Below are positions 19,491 through 28,658 of a stretch of DNA of 49,751 bases, one piece after another; position 1 is the stretch's first letter, and each line of letters starts with the position of its first letter. The position numbers and the translations under genes are program-made. The stretch comes from Paludibacter sp. (lineage in GTDB: Bacteria > Bacteroidota > Bacteroidia > Bacteroidales > Paludibacteraceae): positions 1-49,751 of the forward strand of contig JACDZH010000004.1 of NCBI GenBank assembly GCA_013426815.1, written 5' to 3'. Under the pieces are notes generated by a model. That model was not told the DNA's origin and made no database searches. It saw only the letters and a program-made list of their open reading frames with translations.

Positions 19491-20972
19491 TTACCTTTTC
19501 AATAAGGGAATAAACCCTAAAAAACATTCTCTCACTACTTCTTTGTCATCGAAATGATGTTTCACACCTTGTATGATTTGATAATTTTCGTGTCCTTTGC
19601 CGGCAACCAGCACCACATCTCCGGCTTGAGCCAAAGCACATGCTGTTCTAATTGCCTCACGTCGATCAACAATGGTCAGACTTTTCGCTTTTTCAACCAC
19701 ATCAAGACCAGCCAACATGTCGTTTAAAATATCTTGTGGTTCTTCAAAACGTGGATTGTCGGAAGTTAGAATAGCTTTCCAACTACCGTTTACCGCTTCA
19801 CGAGCCATCATGGGACGTTTGCCTTTGTCGCGATTTCCACCACAACCAACCACAGAAATTAGTCGACCATTTCCCTGTAAAATTTGATTTATTGTTCCAA
19901 TCACATTATTCAGTGCATCGGGTGTGTGCGCATAATCCACTATGGCTGTATAGTCTGCCGGCGCGTGCAACGTTTCGAATCGACCTGAAACCGAATGCAA
20001 CAAACTGATAATTCGTAAAACTTCTAATTCATCTTGTCCAAGCAAAACTGCTGCTCCAAATACTGCCGATAAATTACTTGCATTGAAACGCCCAATAAAC
20101 GAAACATTTACTTCACGATCGTTCATGTCGAGCAACATACCTTCAAAACTATGTTCCAAAATACGTGTTTTGAAATCGGCCATTGTCTGGAGCGAATAAG
20201 TATATTTTTTTGCTTTTGTATTTTGAAGCATTACCAATCCATTTTTATCGTCGGCATTGGTAAGGGCAAAAGTATTAGCTGATAATGTATCAAAAAATTG
20301 CTTTTTAGCTTTCAGATAATTTTCAAAAGTCAAATGATAATCAATATGATCGCGGGTGATATTGGTAAAAATACCACCATCAAATTCCAATCCAGCAATT
20401 CTGTGTTGATCCACAGCATGAGAGCTTACTTCCATAAATGCATATTCACAACCATCTTCCACCATTTGTGACAACAATTCATTCAATGCCAACGCATCGG
20501 GTGTGGTATGTGTAGCTTCTACAGCAAGATCGTTTACATAATTACAAACCGTTGATAATAAGCCGGATTTGTGACCCAACTGACGAAAAAGCTGATACAA
20601 TAAAGTGGCAATTGTTGTTTTTCCATTTGTACCGGTTACACCAACCAAAATCATTTTCATAGATGGATAGCCGTACCATGCAGAAGACATTTTGCCAAGA
20701 GCATCCGAACTGTTTTCAACCTTCAGATAGCTTACTTTTGGATTTATTTCAGATGGAATTTCTTCGCAAATAACTGCTACTGCTCCTTTTTCGATGGCAA
20801 CAGGAATATACTGATGACCATCTGAAGCAATTCCACGGATTGCAACAAAAATGCAACCTTCTTCAACTTTACGTGAATCAAATTGAATACCGGATATTTC
20901 TATTTCTATACCACCAATTGTTTTCTTAATAATTACATTTTGCAATAGTTCTTCTAGTATCATACTTGTCAA
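19491..20972 (-). CDS. murE: UDP-MurNAc-L-Ala-D-Glu--meso-DAP ligase MurE
   Basis: A 493-residue Mur ligase adding the third stem residue. Motifs in order: [16 protein letters not shown] (UDP domain), P-loop [18 protein letters not shown] near residue 112, [21 protein letters not shown], and [14 protein letters not shown]. The C-terminal [14 protein letters not shown] contains the DNPR signature that in characterised enzymes selects meso-diaminopimelate rather than lysine, consistent with dapB at 30.3 kb. An in-frame ATG three codons downstream (MILEELL) is an alternative start. It lies 24 bp after ftsI. Confidence 0.96.
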   Translation of the reverse strand: MTSMILEELLQNVIIKKTIGGIEIEISGIQFDSRKVEEGCIFVAIRGIASDGHQYIPVAIEKGAVAVICEEIPSEINPKVSYLKVENSSDALGKMSSAWYGYPSMKMILVGVTGTNGKTTIATLLYQLFRQLGHKSGLLSTVCNYVNDLAVEATHTTPDALALNELLSQMVEDGCEYAFMEVSSHAVDQHRIAGLEFDGGIFTNITRDHIDYHLTFENYLKAKKQFFDTLSANTFALTNADDKNGLVMLQNTKAKKYTYSLQTMADFKTRILEHSFEGMLLDMNDREVNVSFIGRFNASNLSAVFGAAVLLGQDELEVLRIISLLHSVSGRFETLHAPADYTAIVDYAHTPDALNNVIGTINQILQGNGRLISVVGCGGNRDKGKRPMMAREAVNGSWKAILTSDNPRFEEPQDILNDMLAGLDVVEKAKSLTIVDRREAIRTACALAQAGDVVLVAGKGHENYQIIQGVKHHFDDKEVVRECFLGFIPLLKR

Positions 20973-20996
20973 TTTAATATTTTATTACCAATCGGT

Positions 20997-23138
20997 TTAT
21001 TCAAAATTAAGTAAAACTAAACTGCCTTTTTTTGCAAAAAAACTGGGTTTTATACTTTGTGAAATTACTTTTCCCCGTCCCTGAACCTGTACACTCAATC
21101 CCAGTCTTTCAAGCAAATACACTGCGTCTTTTGCTCCCATTCCAGTTAAGTCGGGTACTACATTGCTTGCAACGGCAACAGAGTGAACCTCGGTTTTATT
21201 ATCATCAGAAGTGGTTTTTACCCATACTGATTTTTTTGTTCCAAGCGGCAATTTCAAATCAGCCATAACTGTACTCAATGCCTCATAGTATCCAACTTTT
21301 GTAAAGGGTTTTATAGGATTGTGAGTTATCGTATCTTTTTCATAAGCCAGCGGATTTCTGTTTGACCGTAATGCCATAACCCTTTCGGCAATATTTTTAA
21401 AAACCGATCCACTCATGTGTCCTCCCGACGGATAACCTATGCCAGGTTCCCGCATAACTACAACACAGGTATAAAGGGGATTTTCATAAGGAAAATAGCC
21501 ACAAAAGGCAACTTGATGCTTTGTTTTTCCAACTTTATAGCCCTCCTTACCCTGAGAAATTTGTGCAGTTCCCGATTTTCCTGCAATGCGAACATATTTT
21601 GAACGAACATTTTTAGCAGTCCCCATATCATCTTCCAAAACACCTAATAACATATAACGAATATCTTTCAATGTGGTAGGTTTACATATTGCAGGATTAA
21701 GCACTTCGGTTTTAAACTCTTTAATAATCTGTCCATTTTTACTTATCGATTTCACAAAAAATGGACGAATCAATTTCCCATTGTTGGCTATTGAATTGTA
21801 AAAAGCCAGTGTATAAATTGGTGGAATCTGTGTTTCATATCCAACAGACATCCAGGGCAATGTAGTAGGCGACCAGGGATTTTTTGTTGATTTATCTTTA
21901 GGATGACGAATATATGGAGCTGCTGCACCGGGTATTTCGAGATCCATTCGTTCATTCATTTTCATGGCATACAACTTAGCTACATAATCTGATGGATTAC
22001 TTCCATAAGCTTTCACAATTGCCCGTGAAACGCCAATATTCGATGATCCGTAAATTGCTTGAGCCAGTGTGATTTTATGAAATCCACCATGATGTGCATT
22101 GTGATCAGTCATCGTTCTGTTGCCAAATTTGTATTGACCGTTATATGTATTTATTGTATCAGTTATCTTTATTTTACCATCGTCCAATGCCGCCATCATT
22201 GAAACGACTTTGAAGGTTGAACCCGGTTCGGACAAATCGGAAACTGCGCCATTTCTGTTTTCGGTATATGAACCATCCTTGTTTCGTTGCATATTGACAA
22301 TTGCTTTCACTTCACCCGATTGAACTTCCATTAATATAGCATAACCAACCGCTGCATCAAACTCGCGCACACCATCTACCAACGCTTTTTCTGCAATATC
22401 CTGCAAATCAATATCAATTGTTGTGGTTATATCCATACCATCAATAGGTTCTACCTGAACTGTTTCCATATAAGTATTTGCAACTTTTTGGCGAATTGAA
22501 ACACCTGGCGTACCCAATAGAAATTTATTGAACTTCAGTTCAACGCCATTTTTTCCACCCTTGGTTTCATCTGCATAAATATCGCCAATGGTCCGTGTTG
22601 CCAACGATCCAAAAGGCTTTACCCTTCGAAAAAGCTCTTTGGTTATCAAACCGCTTTTATTTCTGCCTAGTCGGAATAATGGAATGGTTTTCAGTTGCTT
22701 GAGCTGTAAATAAGTAATTTTATCCGGAAATATTTTGAATTCTCCTACACTGTCATTATATGCTTTTTGTAAAGCTAACTTATACTTTAAAGCAGTTTTA
22801 TCTTTGAAAAAACTTGATAAATAAATGGAAACTGAATCGATGTTTTCTTTAAATAGTTTTCCGTTCTTTTCGTGTAAAGCAGCCACACGTGTGTCCATAT
22901 ATACATAATAATTTGGTATGGAACTCGCCATCAATCGTCCATCGCAAGCATAAATATTTCCTCTATTGGGTTTTACAACTATATTGGTTTTTATATTCTT
23001 AGCTGCCAAAGCCATCCATTTTGTCCGCTCAACAGTTTGAATAACAGTAATTTTATATATTACAAGCACAAAAGCAAAGCATATAATTAAATATACAATC
23101 CCAAAACGAAGTACTATATTTTTACGAATATCAGCCAT
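20997..23138 (-). CDS. ftsI: Division transpeptidase FtsI (PBP3) with PASTA domain
   Basis: A 713-residue class B penicillin-binding protein that crosslinks septal peptidoglycan. One membrane helix (about residues 10-30) is followed by a dimerisation domain and the transpeptidase domain. The catalytic motifs are SEPGSTFKVV (SxxK), SSNIGVSRAIV (SxN) and AGKSGTAQIS (KSGT). A single PASTA domain closes the protein (VPDLTGMGAKDAVYLLERLGLSVQV...), which E. coli FtsI lacks but which is common in Bacteroidota. The start abuts the ftsL stop with no spacer, suggesting coupled translation of the two partners. Confidence 0.95.
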   Translation of the reverse strand: MADIRKNIVLRFGIVYLIICFAFVLVIYKITVIQTVERTKWMALAAKNIKTNIVVKPNRGNIYACDGRLMASSIPNYYVYMDTRVAALHEKNGKLFKENIDSVSIYLSSFFKDKTALKYKLALQKAYNDSVGEFKIFPDKITYLQLKQLKTIPLFRLGRNKSGLITKELFRRVKPFGSLATRTIGDIYADETKGGKNGVELKFNKFLLGTPGVSIRQKVANTYMETVQVEPIDGMDITTTIDIDLQDIAEKALVDGVREFDAAVGYAILMEVQSGEVKAIVNMQRNKDGSYTENRNGAVSDLSEPGSTFKVVSMMAALDDGKIKITDTINTYNGQYKFGNRTMTDHNAHHGGFHKITLAQAIYGSSNIGVSRAIVKAYGSNPSDYVAKLYAMKMNERMDLEIPGAAAPYIRHPKDKSTKNPWSPTTLPWMSVGYETQIPPIYTLAFYNSIANNGKLIRPFFVKSISKNGQIIKEFKTEVLNPAICKPTTLKDIRYMLLGVLEDDMGTAKNVRSKYVRIAGKSGTAQISQGKEGYKVGKTKHQVAFCGYFPYENPLYTCVVVMREPGIGYPSGGHMSGSVFKNIAERVMALRSNRNPLAYEKDTITHNPIKPFTKVGYYEALSTVMADLKLPLGTKKSVWVKTTSDDNKTEVHSVAVASNVVPDLTGMGAKDAVYLLERLGLSVQVQGRGKVISQSIKPSFFAKKGSLVLLNFE

Positions 23139-23525
23139 CTATTTTTCAGTTACCGAATCTTCAATTACAATAGGCGGATTTGATGTTTGAATCAAATCTA
23201 AACCTCTTGTGTTCAACTGGTTCAGCACATTCGATTGTCTGCTGATTTCCATCAACTGAGCAGAAATGGTCAACGATTCATATTTTACATCTTGAATTTT
23301 TTTCTTTAGTTCAATTTCTTTTGCCAGTTGTTTCTCGCACGAATAACGATTATCGACATACATAAAAGCCAATACCGCCATCATTATCAATAAACCATAT
23401 TGCTTTTTTAAAAAATTTTTCGACAAAATTTCACCATTCAGGATGTCACGAATGGTACTCGACTTAATATCCGAGAAATCTTCACTGCCTCTAATGGCAT
23501 CTGCCATTTTTTTTATCCACGCCAT
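23139..23525 (-). CDS. ftsL: FtsL-like division protein
   Basis: A 128-residue bitopic protein. A cytoplasmic part of about 40 residues is followed by one helix (YGLLIMMAVLAFMYVDNRYS). A periplasmic coiled-coil-like segment comes next (KQLAKEIELKKKIQDVKYESLTI...). Primary sequence similarity to E. coli FtsL is weak, and the call rests on topology and on the position between rsmH and ftsI. It would bridge FtsQ/FtsB with FtsW-FtsI. It starts 11 bp after the rsmH stop. Confidence 0.85.
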   Translation of the reverse strand: MAWIKKMADAIRGSEDFSDIKSSTIRDILNGEILSKNFLKKQYGLLIMMAVLAFMYVDNRYSCEKQLAKEIELKKKIQDVKYESLTISAQLMEISRQSNVLNQLNTRGLDLIQTSNPPIVIEDSVTEK

Positions 23526-23536
23526 GGTTCTATTTA

Positions 23537-24502
23537 CTACTTACTAACTTTCATTTCTGCAATACGTAATTTTGCACTGCGCGCCCTCGGATTACGTGCA
23601 ATTTCCGTTTTATCGGCAGTAATCACCTTATTATTAATAACTTTCAAAGGAGATTGAATATTGCCATAAAAATCTTTCTCTAATTTTCCTTCAAAATTTC
23701 CACTTCTAAAAAAGTTTTTCACCAATCTGTCTTCGAGTGAGTGATACGTTAATACTACCAAACGACCCTCGGGATTAAGTACTTTTAAACCTTGCTCCAA
23801 AAGCGATTTCAACACATCCATTTCTTTATTCACTTCAATACGCAAAGCCTGAAAAACACGTGCCATATCTTTCTTCTTCTTTTCTCTTCCGAAATATGGT
23901 TTCAATGCTTCGATAAATGGATAAATATTATTAAATGGCTTTTTAGCCCTTTCATTGACAATGGTTTTTGCAATTTTTCGCGAATTGTGCAATTCCCCAT
24001 ACAAATAAAATACATCGGCCAATTGCTCCTCTGTATAGGTGTTAAGTACTACCGCTGCCGTCAAAGGCGATTGTGTATTCATACGCATATCCAATGCTCC
24101 ATCAAAACGAAATGAAAAACCACGTTCTGCTTCATCAAAATGGTGAGACGATACACCTAAATCAGCCAAAATTCCATCAATTTTTTCAATCTGATGATAG
24201 CGCAAAAAATTTTTTAAAAATTTAAAATTACTACGAGCAAATATAAAACGTGGGTCATCAAGTGCATTTTTAATGGCATCTTCATCTTGATCGAACCCCA
24301 ATAACTTGCCTTTTTTACCCAAATGGGCTAATATCTCGCGCGAATGTCCACCACCTCCAAAAGTAGTATCCACATATATCCCATCAGGTTTAATACTCAA
24401 ACCTTCAATCGTTTCATTTAGTAATGCAGGAATGTGATAAAATCCCGAATCCTGAATGAGTGTGGAATTAAAACTGTTTGACGTATTCTTTTTAATCTTC
24501 AT
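23537..24502 (-). CDS. rsmH: 16S rRNA (cytosine1402-N4)-methyltransferase RsmH (MraW)
   Basis: A 321-residue SAM-dependent enzyme that methylates N4 of C1402 in 16S rRNA. The N-terminal HIPALLNETIEGL and the SAM motif VDTTFGGGGHSREIL are visible. Further family motifs are GILADLGVSSHHFDEAERGFSFRFDGALDMRMN and the C-terminal LTYHSLEDRLVKNFFR with NPRARSAKLRIAE. The first about 20 residues (KIKKNTSNSFNSTLIQDSGF) are a poorly conserved extension, so a slightly later start is possible. It follows mraZ by 27 bp, as in most bacteria. Confidence 0.96.
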   Translation of the reverse strand: MKIKKNTSNSFNSTLIQDSGFYHIPALLNETIEGLSIKPDGIYVDTTFGGGGHSREILAHLGKKGKLLGFDQDEDAIKNALDDPRFIFARSNFKFLKNFLRYHQIEKIDGILADLGVSSHHFDEAERGFSFRFDGALDMRMNTQSPLTAAVVLNTYTEEQLADVFYLYGELHNSRKIAKTIVNERAKKPFNNIYPFIEALKPYFGREKKKKDMARVFQALRIEVNKEMDVLKSLLEQGLKVLNPEGRLVVLTYHSLEDRLVKNFFRSGNFEGKLEKDFYGNIQSPLKVINNKVITADKTEIARNPRARSAKLRIAEMKVSK

Positions 24503-24529
24503 TTTTTTAATTTGAGGAATTTGTTAACC

Positions 24530-25000
24530 TCATTCACCTTCGGGGTTTTGGGGTTTCATCATTCTCTCTTTCAACAAAGCTGCAAAGTCAATATTCGACA
24601 TTTTAGCCTGTTCGTACCTAGATTTACTCCAAACAGCAAATCGGTCAATCATGCCTACAAACAATACTTCTGCATTTTCTACTCCAATAGCTTGCAGGTT
24701 TCTCTTCGAAATCAATATGCGACCCTGTGCATCTATGTCCAACCATTCCGCATCCGAAACGAATTGCATCAGCAAAAGTTGATCAATAGGATTCCATTCA
24801 TCCAATTTGGTTTTGAAACCTTCTACCTTCTCATTCCAAACGTGTTCCGGGAAAAGCACCATGCAGTCATTTTCAGCATCTTTGCGCATCACAACTCGTT
24901 CTTTTTCACCATCGGGCAATAGTTTTCTATATGCAGAAGGAATGAAGATTCTTCCTTTTACATCGGCTTTTGCTTCGTATTTACCAATAAATGTGAACAT
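24530..25000 (-). CDS. mraZ: Transcriptional regulator MraZ
   Basis: A 156-residue protein with two SpoVT/AbrB-like halves. The first is MFTFIGKYEAKADVKGRIFIPSAYRKLL, followed by RKDAENDCMVLFPEHVWNE. The second is AEWLDIDAQGRILISKRNLQAIGV with VLFVGMIDRFAVWSKSRYEQ. MraZ is the first dcw gene and in E. coli represses its own promoter by binding TGGG-type repeats; matching repeats occur at 25051..25070. It is divergently arranged to the acyltransferase gene. Confidence 0.96.
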   Translation of the reverse strand: MFTFIGKYEAKADVKGRIFIPSAYRKLLPDGEKERVVMRKDAENDCMVLFPEHVWNEKVEGFKTKLDEWNPIDQLLLMQFVSDAEWLDIDAQGRILISKRNLQAIGVENAEVLFVGMIDRFAVWSKSRYEQAKMSNIDFAALLKERMMKPQNPEGE

Positions 25001-25026
25001 AATAAATTGGATTCATTTTTTCAACT

Positions 25027-25035
25027 GTAAAAGTA
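25027..25035 (-). promoter_or_regulatory. Possible -7 element of the mraZ promoter
   Basis: On the minus strand TACTTTTAC approximates the Bacteroidota -7 consensus TAnnTTTG (last G replaced by A). It lies 27 bp before the mraZ ATG and 16 bp downstream of the direct repeats at 25051..25070. A weak match chosen partly by position. Confidence 0.35.
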
Positions 25036-25050
25036 GGAAATAATTTTCAT

Positions 25051-25070
25051 ATTCCCCACTATTCCCCACA
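25051..25070 (-). promoter_or_regulatory. Putative MraZ operator: two 10-bp direct repeats
   Basis: On the minus strand GTGGGGAATA occurs twice in direct tandem. This gives TGGGG boxes exactly 10 bp apart, that is a 5-nt spacer. The E. coli MraZ box consists of TGGGN repeats with 5-nt spacers upstream of mraZ, so both motif and spacing fit. It lies about 51 bp before the mraZ start, where a repressor would cover the -33 region. Confidence 0.65.
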
Positions 25071-25351
25071 TATTTTTTTTCAACAATTTATTACGTTAAA
25101 ATCGATGGTTTTAAACAACTTCTCAACAATTTAAATGTAATTCATTTAATTGCCATTTGTATTTTAACTATCATATTATCAATTATTAAAAACAAATTAT
25201 CTTTAAAACTGTTATAAAATGGAAAAAAGTGGGGGAAAAATTTCAGAAATTTAAATTTTATCTTAGTATTCAAATTTGTATTGATAATAATGTATTTTAT
25301 TTATATAAAATCAAAATTACAAGTGTTTTTTCTCAATTTAAGCAATTTTCG

Positions 25352-25360
25352 TACATTTGC
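25352..25360 (+). promoter_or_regulatory. -7 element of the acyltransferase promoter
   Basis: TACATTTGC matches the Bacteroidota -7 consensus TAnnTTTG exactly and sits 29 bp before the ATG at 25390. No clear TTTG -33 element is present at the usual distance. The rest of 25001..25389 is AT-rich DNA with no gene. Confidence 0.55.
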
Positions 25361-25389
25361 ACTAAATCGAAATTTAAAACTCGTTTAAC

Positions 25390-26208
25390 ATGAGCCAAAA
25401 CAAAATTATGAATATTGATGTAGCCAAAATACTTAAAAAAAAAGCTCCAAATATTCAAGTTCCTAAATTCATTGTCAATTACTTACGTAGAATTGTACAT
25501 GAAAAGGAAATTAATATTTTTTTAAAAAGTAATCCCGATAAAAAAAATCTCGATTTTATTAAATCCGGACTCGATTATTTAGATGTTTCTATCACCAGCA
25601 AAGGAAAAGAAAACTTACCACCCAAAGGAGGTAAATATATTTTTGCTGGAAATCATCCTTTAGGTGGTTTGGATGGCATTTCAACCGGCTATTTACTTGG
25701 TAATGAATATGAAGGCAAAGTCAGATTTTTCTCAAACGATCTTTTAATGAATTTGCATCCTTTGCACGATATGTTTATACCTGTAAATAAAACCGGCACA
25801 CAAGGAAAGGAACATGCAGAGCTGATGCAAAAACTATATGAGTCAGAAAATCATCTGATTACATATCCTGCAGGAATGTGTTCGCGAAAAATGAAGGGGA
25901 AAATTGTGGATTTGGAATGGAAAAAAAATTTCATCAACAAAGCTGTGAGTTACCAGCGGGATGTGATTCCAATTTACTTCGAGGGACGTAATTCTATTTT
26001 TTTTTATAACCTGGCTAATCTCCGTAAATTCCTGGGTATAAAATTTAATGTGGAAATGATGTATTTAGCCGACGAAATGTTTAAACAAAAAGGAAAAAGC
26101 TTTACAATCACCATTGGCAAACCGATACCTTGGGAAACATTCGATAAATCGAAAACTCAGACCCAATGGGCACAATGGGTGAAAGAAATTGTATATAAGA
26201 TGGCATAA
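25390..26208 (+). CDS. PlsC-type acyltransferase
   Basis: A 272-residue acyltransferase of the LPLAT/PlsC superfamily, which transfers acyl groups to glycerol phosphate or related acceptors. The catalytic motif is AGNHPLGGLDG (H-x4-D in NHPLGGLD, near residue 95). The acceptor-binding block FFSNDLLMNLHPLHDMFIPVN and the TYPAGMCSRKMKG motif follow. The C-terminus carries ITIGKPIPWETF. It resembles the hemolysin/OlsA-like acyltransferases, some of which make N-acyl amino-acid lipids (ornithine or glycine lipids) in Bacteroidota. Whether this one acts in phospholipid or aminolipid synthesis cannot be decided here. It is alone on the plus strand, with its own promoter. Confidence 0.85.
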   Translation: MSQNKIMNIDVAKILKKKAPNIQVPKFIVNYLRRIVHEKEINIFLKSNPDKKNLDFIKSGLDYLDVSITSKGKENLPPKGGKYIFAGNHPLGGLDGISTGYLLGNEYEGKVRFFSNDLLMNLHPLHDMFIPVNKTGTQGKEHAELMQKLYESENHLITYPAGMCSRKMKGKIVDLEWKKNFINKAVSYQRDVIPIYFEGRNSIFFYNLANLRKFLGIKFNVEMMYLADEMFKQKGKSFTITIGKPIPWETFDKSKTQTQWAQWVKEIVYKMA

Positions 26209-26281
26209 TGGAATATAAAAACGAAAAAAATAACCCATGATTTCTAATGAGGTCAAGGTATTATTCATATATATCATATTT

Positions 26282-26301
26282 ACTCACATAGGTGAGTTTT
26301 A
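26282..26301 (+). terminator. Small hairpin between convergent genes
   Basis: ACTCAC-ATAG-GTGAGT followed by TTTTAT, a short 6-bp stem with a T tract. It sits 74 bp after the acyltransferase stop and overlaps the 3' end of rimM on the other strand. Weak but well placed. Confidence 0.45.
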
Positions 26302-26817
26302 TAAATCCAACAAACCTTCGGGCAAGTTCACATAGATAATTTTTTTATCGTGGTCAATTTTCTGAATATATTCTTCACCAGCAGGAATAAGCAATTCATC
26401 ATTCGGTTTTGGAATTACAAAAAGCACATTTTCAGTAGTTTGATCCACTTCCGAAATAATTCCAAGTACTCCTATCTCTTTGTCAATCAGCGTAAATCCT
26501 GCAAAATAATCTAATTCAATCTCTTCATCTGTCACTTTTTCGAGAAAAGTTTTTGGTAAATAAATTGTCAAACCATAAAAAGATCTGGCTTGTTCCTCAC
26601 TCGTAACACCATCCAGTTTCAACAATCCGGTCGTGCTGCCATTGAAACGATATTCATCCACAAAAAATGGGACTAAAATACCTTCTATTTCAAACACAAA
26701 GAACGGAACATCTTCTCTGTCGAAAATATCTGACGTGAAAGAAAATGACATTTCGCCATTTACACCATGCGGTTTATTGATTTGTCCTATTGGAAAAACT
26801 TCAGATTTTTGTATCAT
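26299..26817 (-). CDS. rimM: Ribosome maturation factor RimM
   Basis: A 172-residue 30S assembly factor that acts on the 16S 3' domain through protein S19. The N-terminal domain starts EVFPIGQINKPHGVNGEMSF, the typical G-x-I/V-x-x-P-H-G-x-x-G signature. The C-terminal PRC-barrel part shows ELDYFAGFTLIDKEIGVLGIISEVDQTTENVLFVI and ends IPAGEEYIQKIDHDKKIIYVNLPEGLLDL. The length is normal for the family. It follows ilvE by about 37 bp on the same strand. Confidence 0.94.
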   Translation of the reverse strand: MIQKSEVFPIGQINKPHGVNGEMSFSFTSDIFDREDVPFFVFEIEGILVPFFVDEYRFNGSTTGLLKLDGVTSEEQARSFYGLTIYLPKTFLEKVTDEEIELDYFAGFTLIDKEIGVLGIISEVDQTTENVLFVIPKPNDELLIPAGEEYIQKIDHDKKIIYVNLPEGLLDL

Positions 26818-26853
26818 ATTTTTTAAGTCACCCTTTGGAAGATTTAGGAGGCT

Positions 26854-27873
26854 TTAATCTAAAACAGTTACCCAGCCATGTTCATCTGGTTCGTCACCAT
26901 ATTGAATGCCACGCAGTTTATGGTACAATTTATCACAAATTGGTCCCGGTGATCCATCGTGCGAAAAAATGTAGGATTTCTTTTCATTGTAGTCGTCAAT
27001 GCGCTCAATAGGGCTGATAACTGCTGCTGTTCCGCAAGCTCCCGCTTCTTCAAAAGTAATAAGTTCATCTACGGGAACTGCTCTTTGTTCAACTTTCAAA
27101 CCTAAATCCACAGCCAGCACCATCAAACTTTTATTGGTAATTGAAGGGAGTATTGAAGCTGATTTAGGTGTAATGTAAGTATTATTTTTTATGCCAAAAA
27201 AATTGGCAGCGCCACATTCGTCGATATATTTTTTTTCCTTGGCATCCAGATAAAATATATTGGAATATCCTAACTCATGCGCACGTTCACCTGCCACCAA
27301 ACTGGCAGCGTAATTTCCACCAACTTTATATTTTCCCATTCCAAGGGGAGCTGAACGGTCGTATTCTCGCATGATCACAAATGGAGTAGTTTGAAATCCA
27401 CCTTTAAAATAAGGTCCCACCGGAGTTACAAAAACAATAAACATATATTCTGTAGCTGGTTTCACACCAATCTGAGGACCACTTCCAAAAAGCACCGGTC
27501 GAATATACAAAGCTGCACCCGATTCATAAGGTGGCACAAATCGTTCATTAAGTTTAACGGCTTTTATCACTGCTTCTTCGAAAATCTCTACAGGAACTTT
27601 TGCCATTAAAGTGCCTTCACTCGAATCCTGCATACGTAAAGCATTGTCTTTCATTCGAAAAATACGGATTTTTCCATCTTTTCCACGAAATGCTTTCAAT
27701 CCTTCGAATGATTCCTGTCCGTAATGTAAACTGGTGGCAGCAATATGTAAACTCAGAAACTCACTTTCATGAACTTCAAGTTCTCCCCACTTGCCATTGC
27801 TATAGGTGCTACGGATATTGTGATCGGTTTTCATATAACCGAATCCTAAATTTTTCCAATCTATTTGTTCCAT
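26854..27873 (-). CDS. ilvE: Branched-chain amino-acid aminotransferase IlvE
   Basis: A 339-residue PLP-dependent fold-type IV aminotransferase interconverting Leu, Ile and Val with their 2-oxo acids. Visible features are the N-terminal MEQIDWKNLGFGYMKTD, YGQESFEGLKAFRGKDG, and YIRPVLFGSGPQIGVKPA. The PLP-lysine region is GMGKYKVGGNYAASLVAG, and the C-terminal part has ITFEEAGACGTAAVISPI. Length and motifs fit the eukaryote-like BCAT type II common in Bacteroidota. It lies between the WbqC-like gene and rimM, with a GC-rich palindromic element directly upstream (27879..27906). No leader peptide with Ile/Leu/Val codons is visible ahead of it. Confidence 0.95.
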   Translation of the reverse strand: MEQIDWKNLGFGYMKTDHNIRSTYSNGKWGELEVHESEFLSLHIAATSLHYGQESFEGLKAFRGKDGKIRIFRMKDNALRMQDSSEGTLMAKVPVEIFEEAVIKAVKLNERFVPPYESGAALYIRPVLFGSGPQIGVKPATEYMFIVFVTPVGPYFKGGFQTTPFVIMREYDRSAPLGMGKYKVGGNYAASLVAGERAHELGYSNIFYLDAKEKKYIDECGAANFFGIKNNTYITPKSASILPSITNKSLMVLAVDLGLKVEQRAVPVDELITFEEAGACGTAAVISPIERIDDYNEKKSYIFSHDGSPGPICDKLYHKLRGIQYGDEPDEHGWVTVLD

Positions 27874-27878
27874 AATTT

Positions 27879-27906
27879 AGCCCCCTTAAATCCCCCAGGG
27901 GGACTT
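27879..27906. repeat. GC-rich palindromic element, copy A
   Basis: Plus strand AGCCCCCTTAAATCCCCCAG then GGGGGACT. It contains the dyad CCCCC-A-GGGGG in otherwise AT-rich DNA, a few bases before the ilvE start. It resembles the elements at 28571 and 28659. Confidence 0.65.
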
Positions 27907-27930
27907 TTAAATTACTATTTTAATCACTAC

Positions 27931-28611
27931 TTATATATTCATTTTTACCTTATAATGTCCCTTTTTATAATTTAGGAGCACTAATTGACTTTCATTTCCC
28001 ATGTTAAAAAGTAAATCTATGATGCTTAAATTCGGCTGAAAACCAAATCGTTGGTCGAAAACCTGATAATAGGGTTTGTATAATTCAACTGAATTTTTGT
28101 TTTTTGGATGTATACTATTTCTCAAATCGGTAATATCACCATCAAAATTGGTTTTATATTCAGTTGTCAACTTAATTTTCAGTTGTAAGTCTAACAATTC
28201 GAATACTTTTGCTTGAATCTCCAAATTAAAATCCCATAAAAAATCCCATTTTCTCTCGTAAAATGGCAATAAATCATCTTTGTAAAACTCAAAAAATGGA
28301 GTTGAATTATATGCCGATTCAATTGAACGCCAGTGATGTACTTGCCAGTCATTATGTTCCGAAATCCGTATATCACGTGTCAGAATCTTTTCTCCACTTG
28401 TTTTTTCCATCGGAATACTCAACGCCATCTTACCGTTGGCTGTTGCAATGGTACAACGGTTACGATACGATTGTTTTTCGTAATGCTCGCAATACTCAAA
28501 AAAAACAATATCAGCATTCACCAAAGCAATATAATACTCAATTGGAGCTAAATAAGCCGATGATAAATATAGCCCCCCAACCCCCGATGGGGGCTTTTGC
28601 AGTTGTGACAT
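27931..28611 (-). CDS. WbqC-like family protein
   Basis: A 226-residue protein of the WbqC-like family, whose members occur in polysaccharide loci and elsewhere; the biochemical role is uncertain. Family features are YLSSAYLAPIEYYIALVNAD, FFEYCEHYEKQSYRNRCTIATANGKMALSIP, WQVHHWRSIESAYNSTPFFEFY and the C-terminal NLSIIDLLFNMG. The N-terminus is odd. Between the ATG and the conserved SSAYLAP lies MSQLQKPPSGVGGLYL, and PPSGVGG is encoded by a GC-rich palindromic element (28571..28596) inside the gene. No alternative ATG lies between the element and SSAYLAP, so the element is probably translated. Confidence 0.85.
   Translation of the reverse strand: MSQLQKPPSGVGGLYLSSAYLAPIEYYIALVNADIVFFEYCEHYEKQSYRNRCTIATANGKMALSIPMEKTSGEKILTRDIRISEHNDWQVHHWRSIESAYNSTPFFEFYKDDLLPFYERKWDFLWDFNLEIQAKVFELLDLQLKIKLTTEYKTNFDGDITDLRNSIHPKNKNSVELYKPYYQVFDQRFGFQPNLSIIDLLFNMGNESQLVLLNYKKGHYKVKMNI
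28571..28596. repeat. GC-rich palindromic element, copy B, inside the WbqC-like CDS
   Basis: Plus strand AGCCCCCCAACCCCCGATGG then GGGCTT, with inner dyad CCCCC-GAT-GGGGG. Read on the minus strand in the gene frame it codes for KPPSGVGGL. It is an inverted near-copy of 28659..28686, one mismatch in the core. Confidence 0.75.
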
Positions 28612-28658
28612 TTTAATTTAAATGTAAAGTGACGAAGCACATATAAGGTAAACTTTTA

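Noticed and set aside
27874-27930. Leader-peptide attenuator for ilvE
   Set aside because: The spacer is only 57 bp, holds a palindromic element and has no short frame rich in branched-chain codons.
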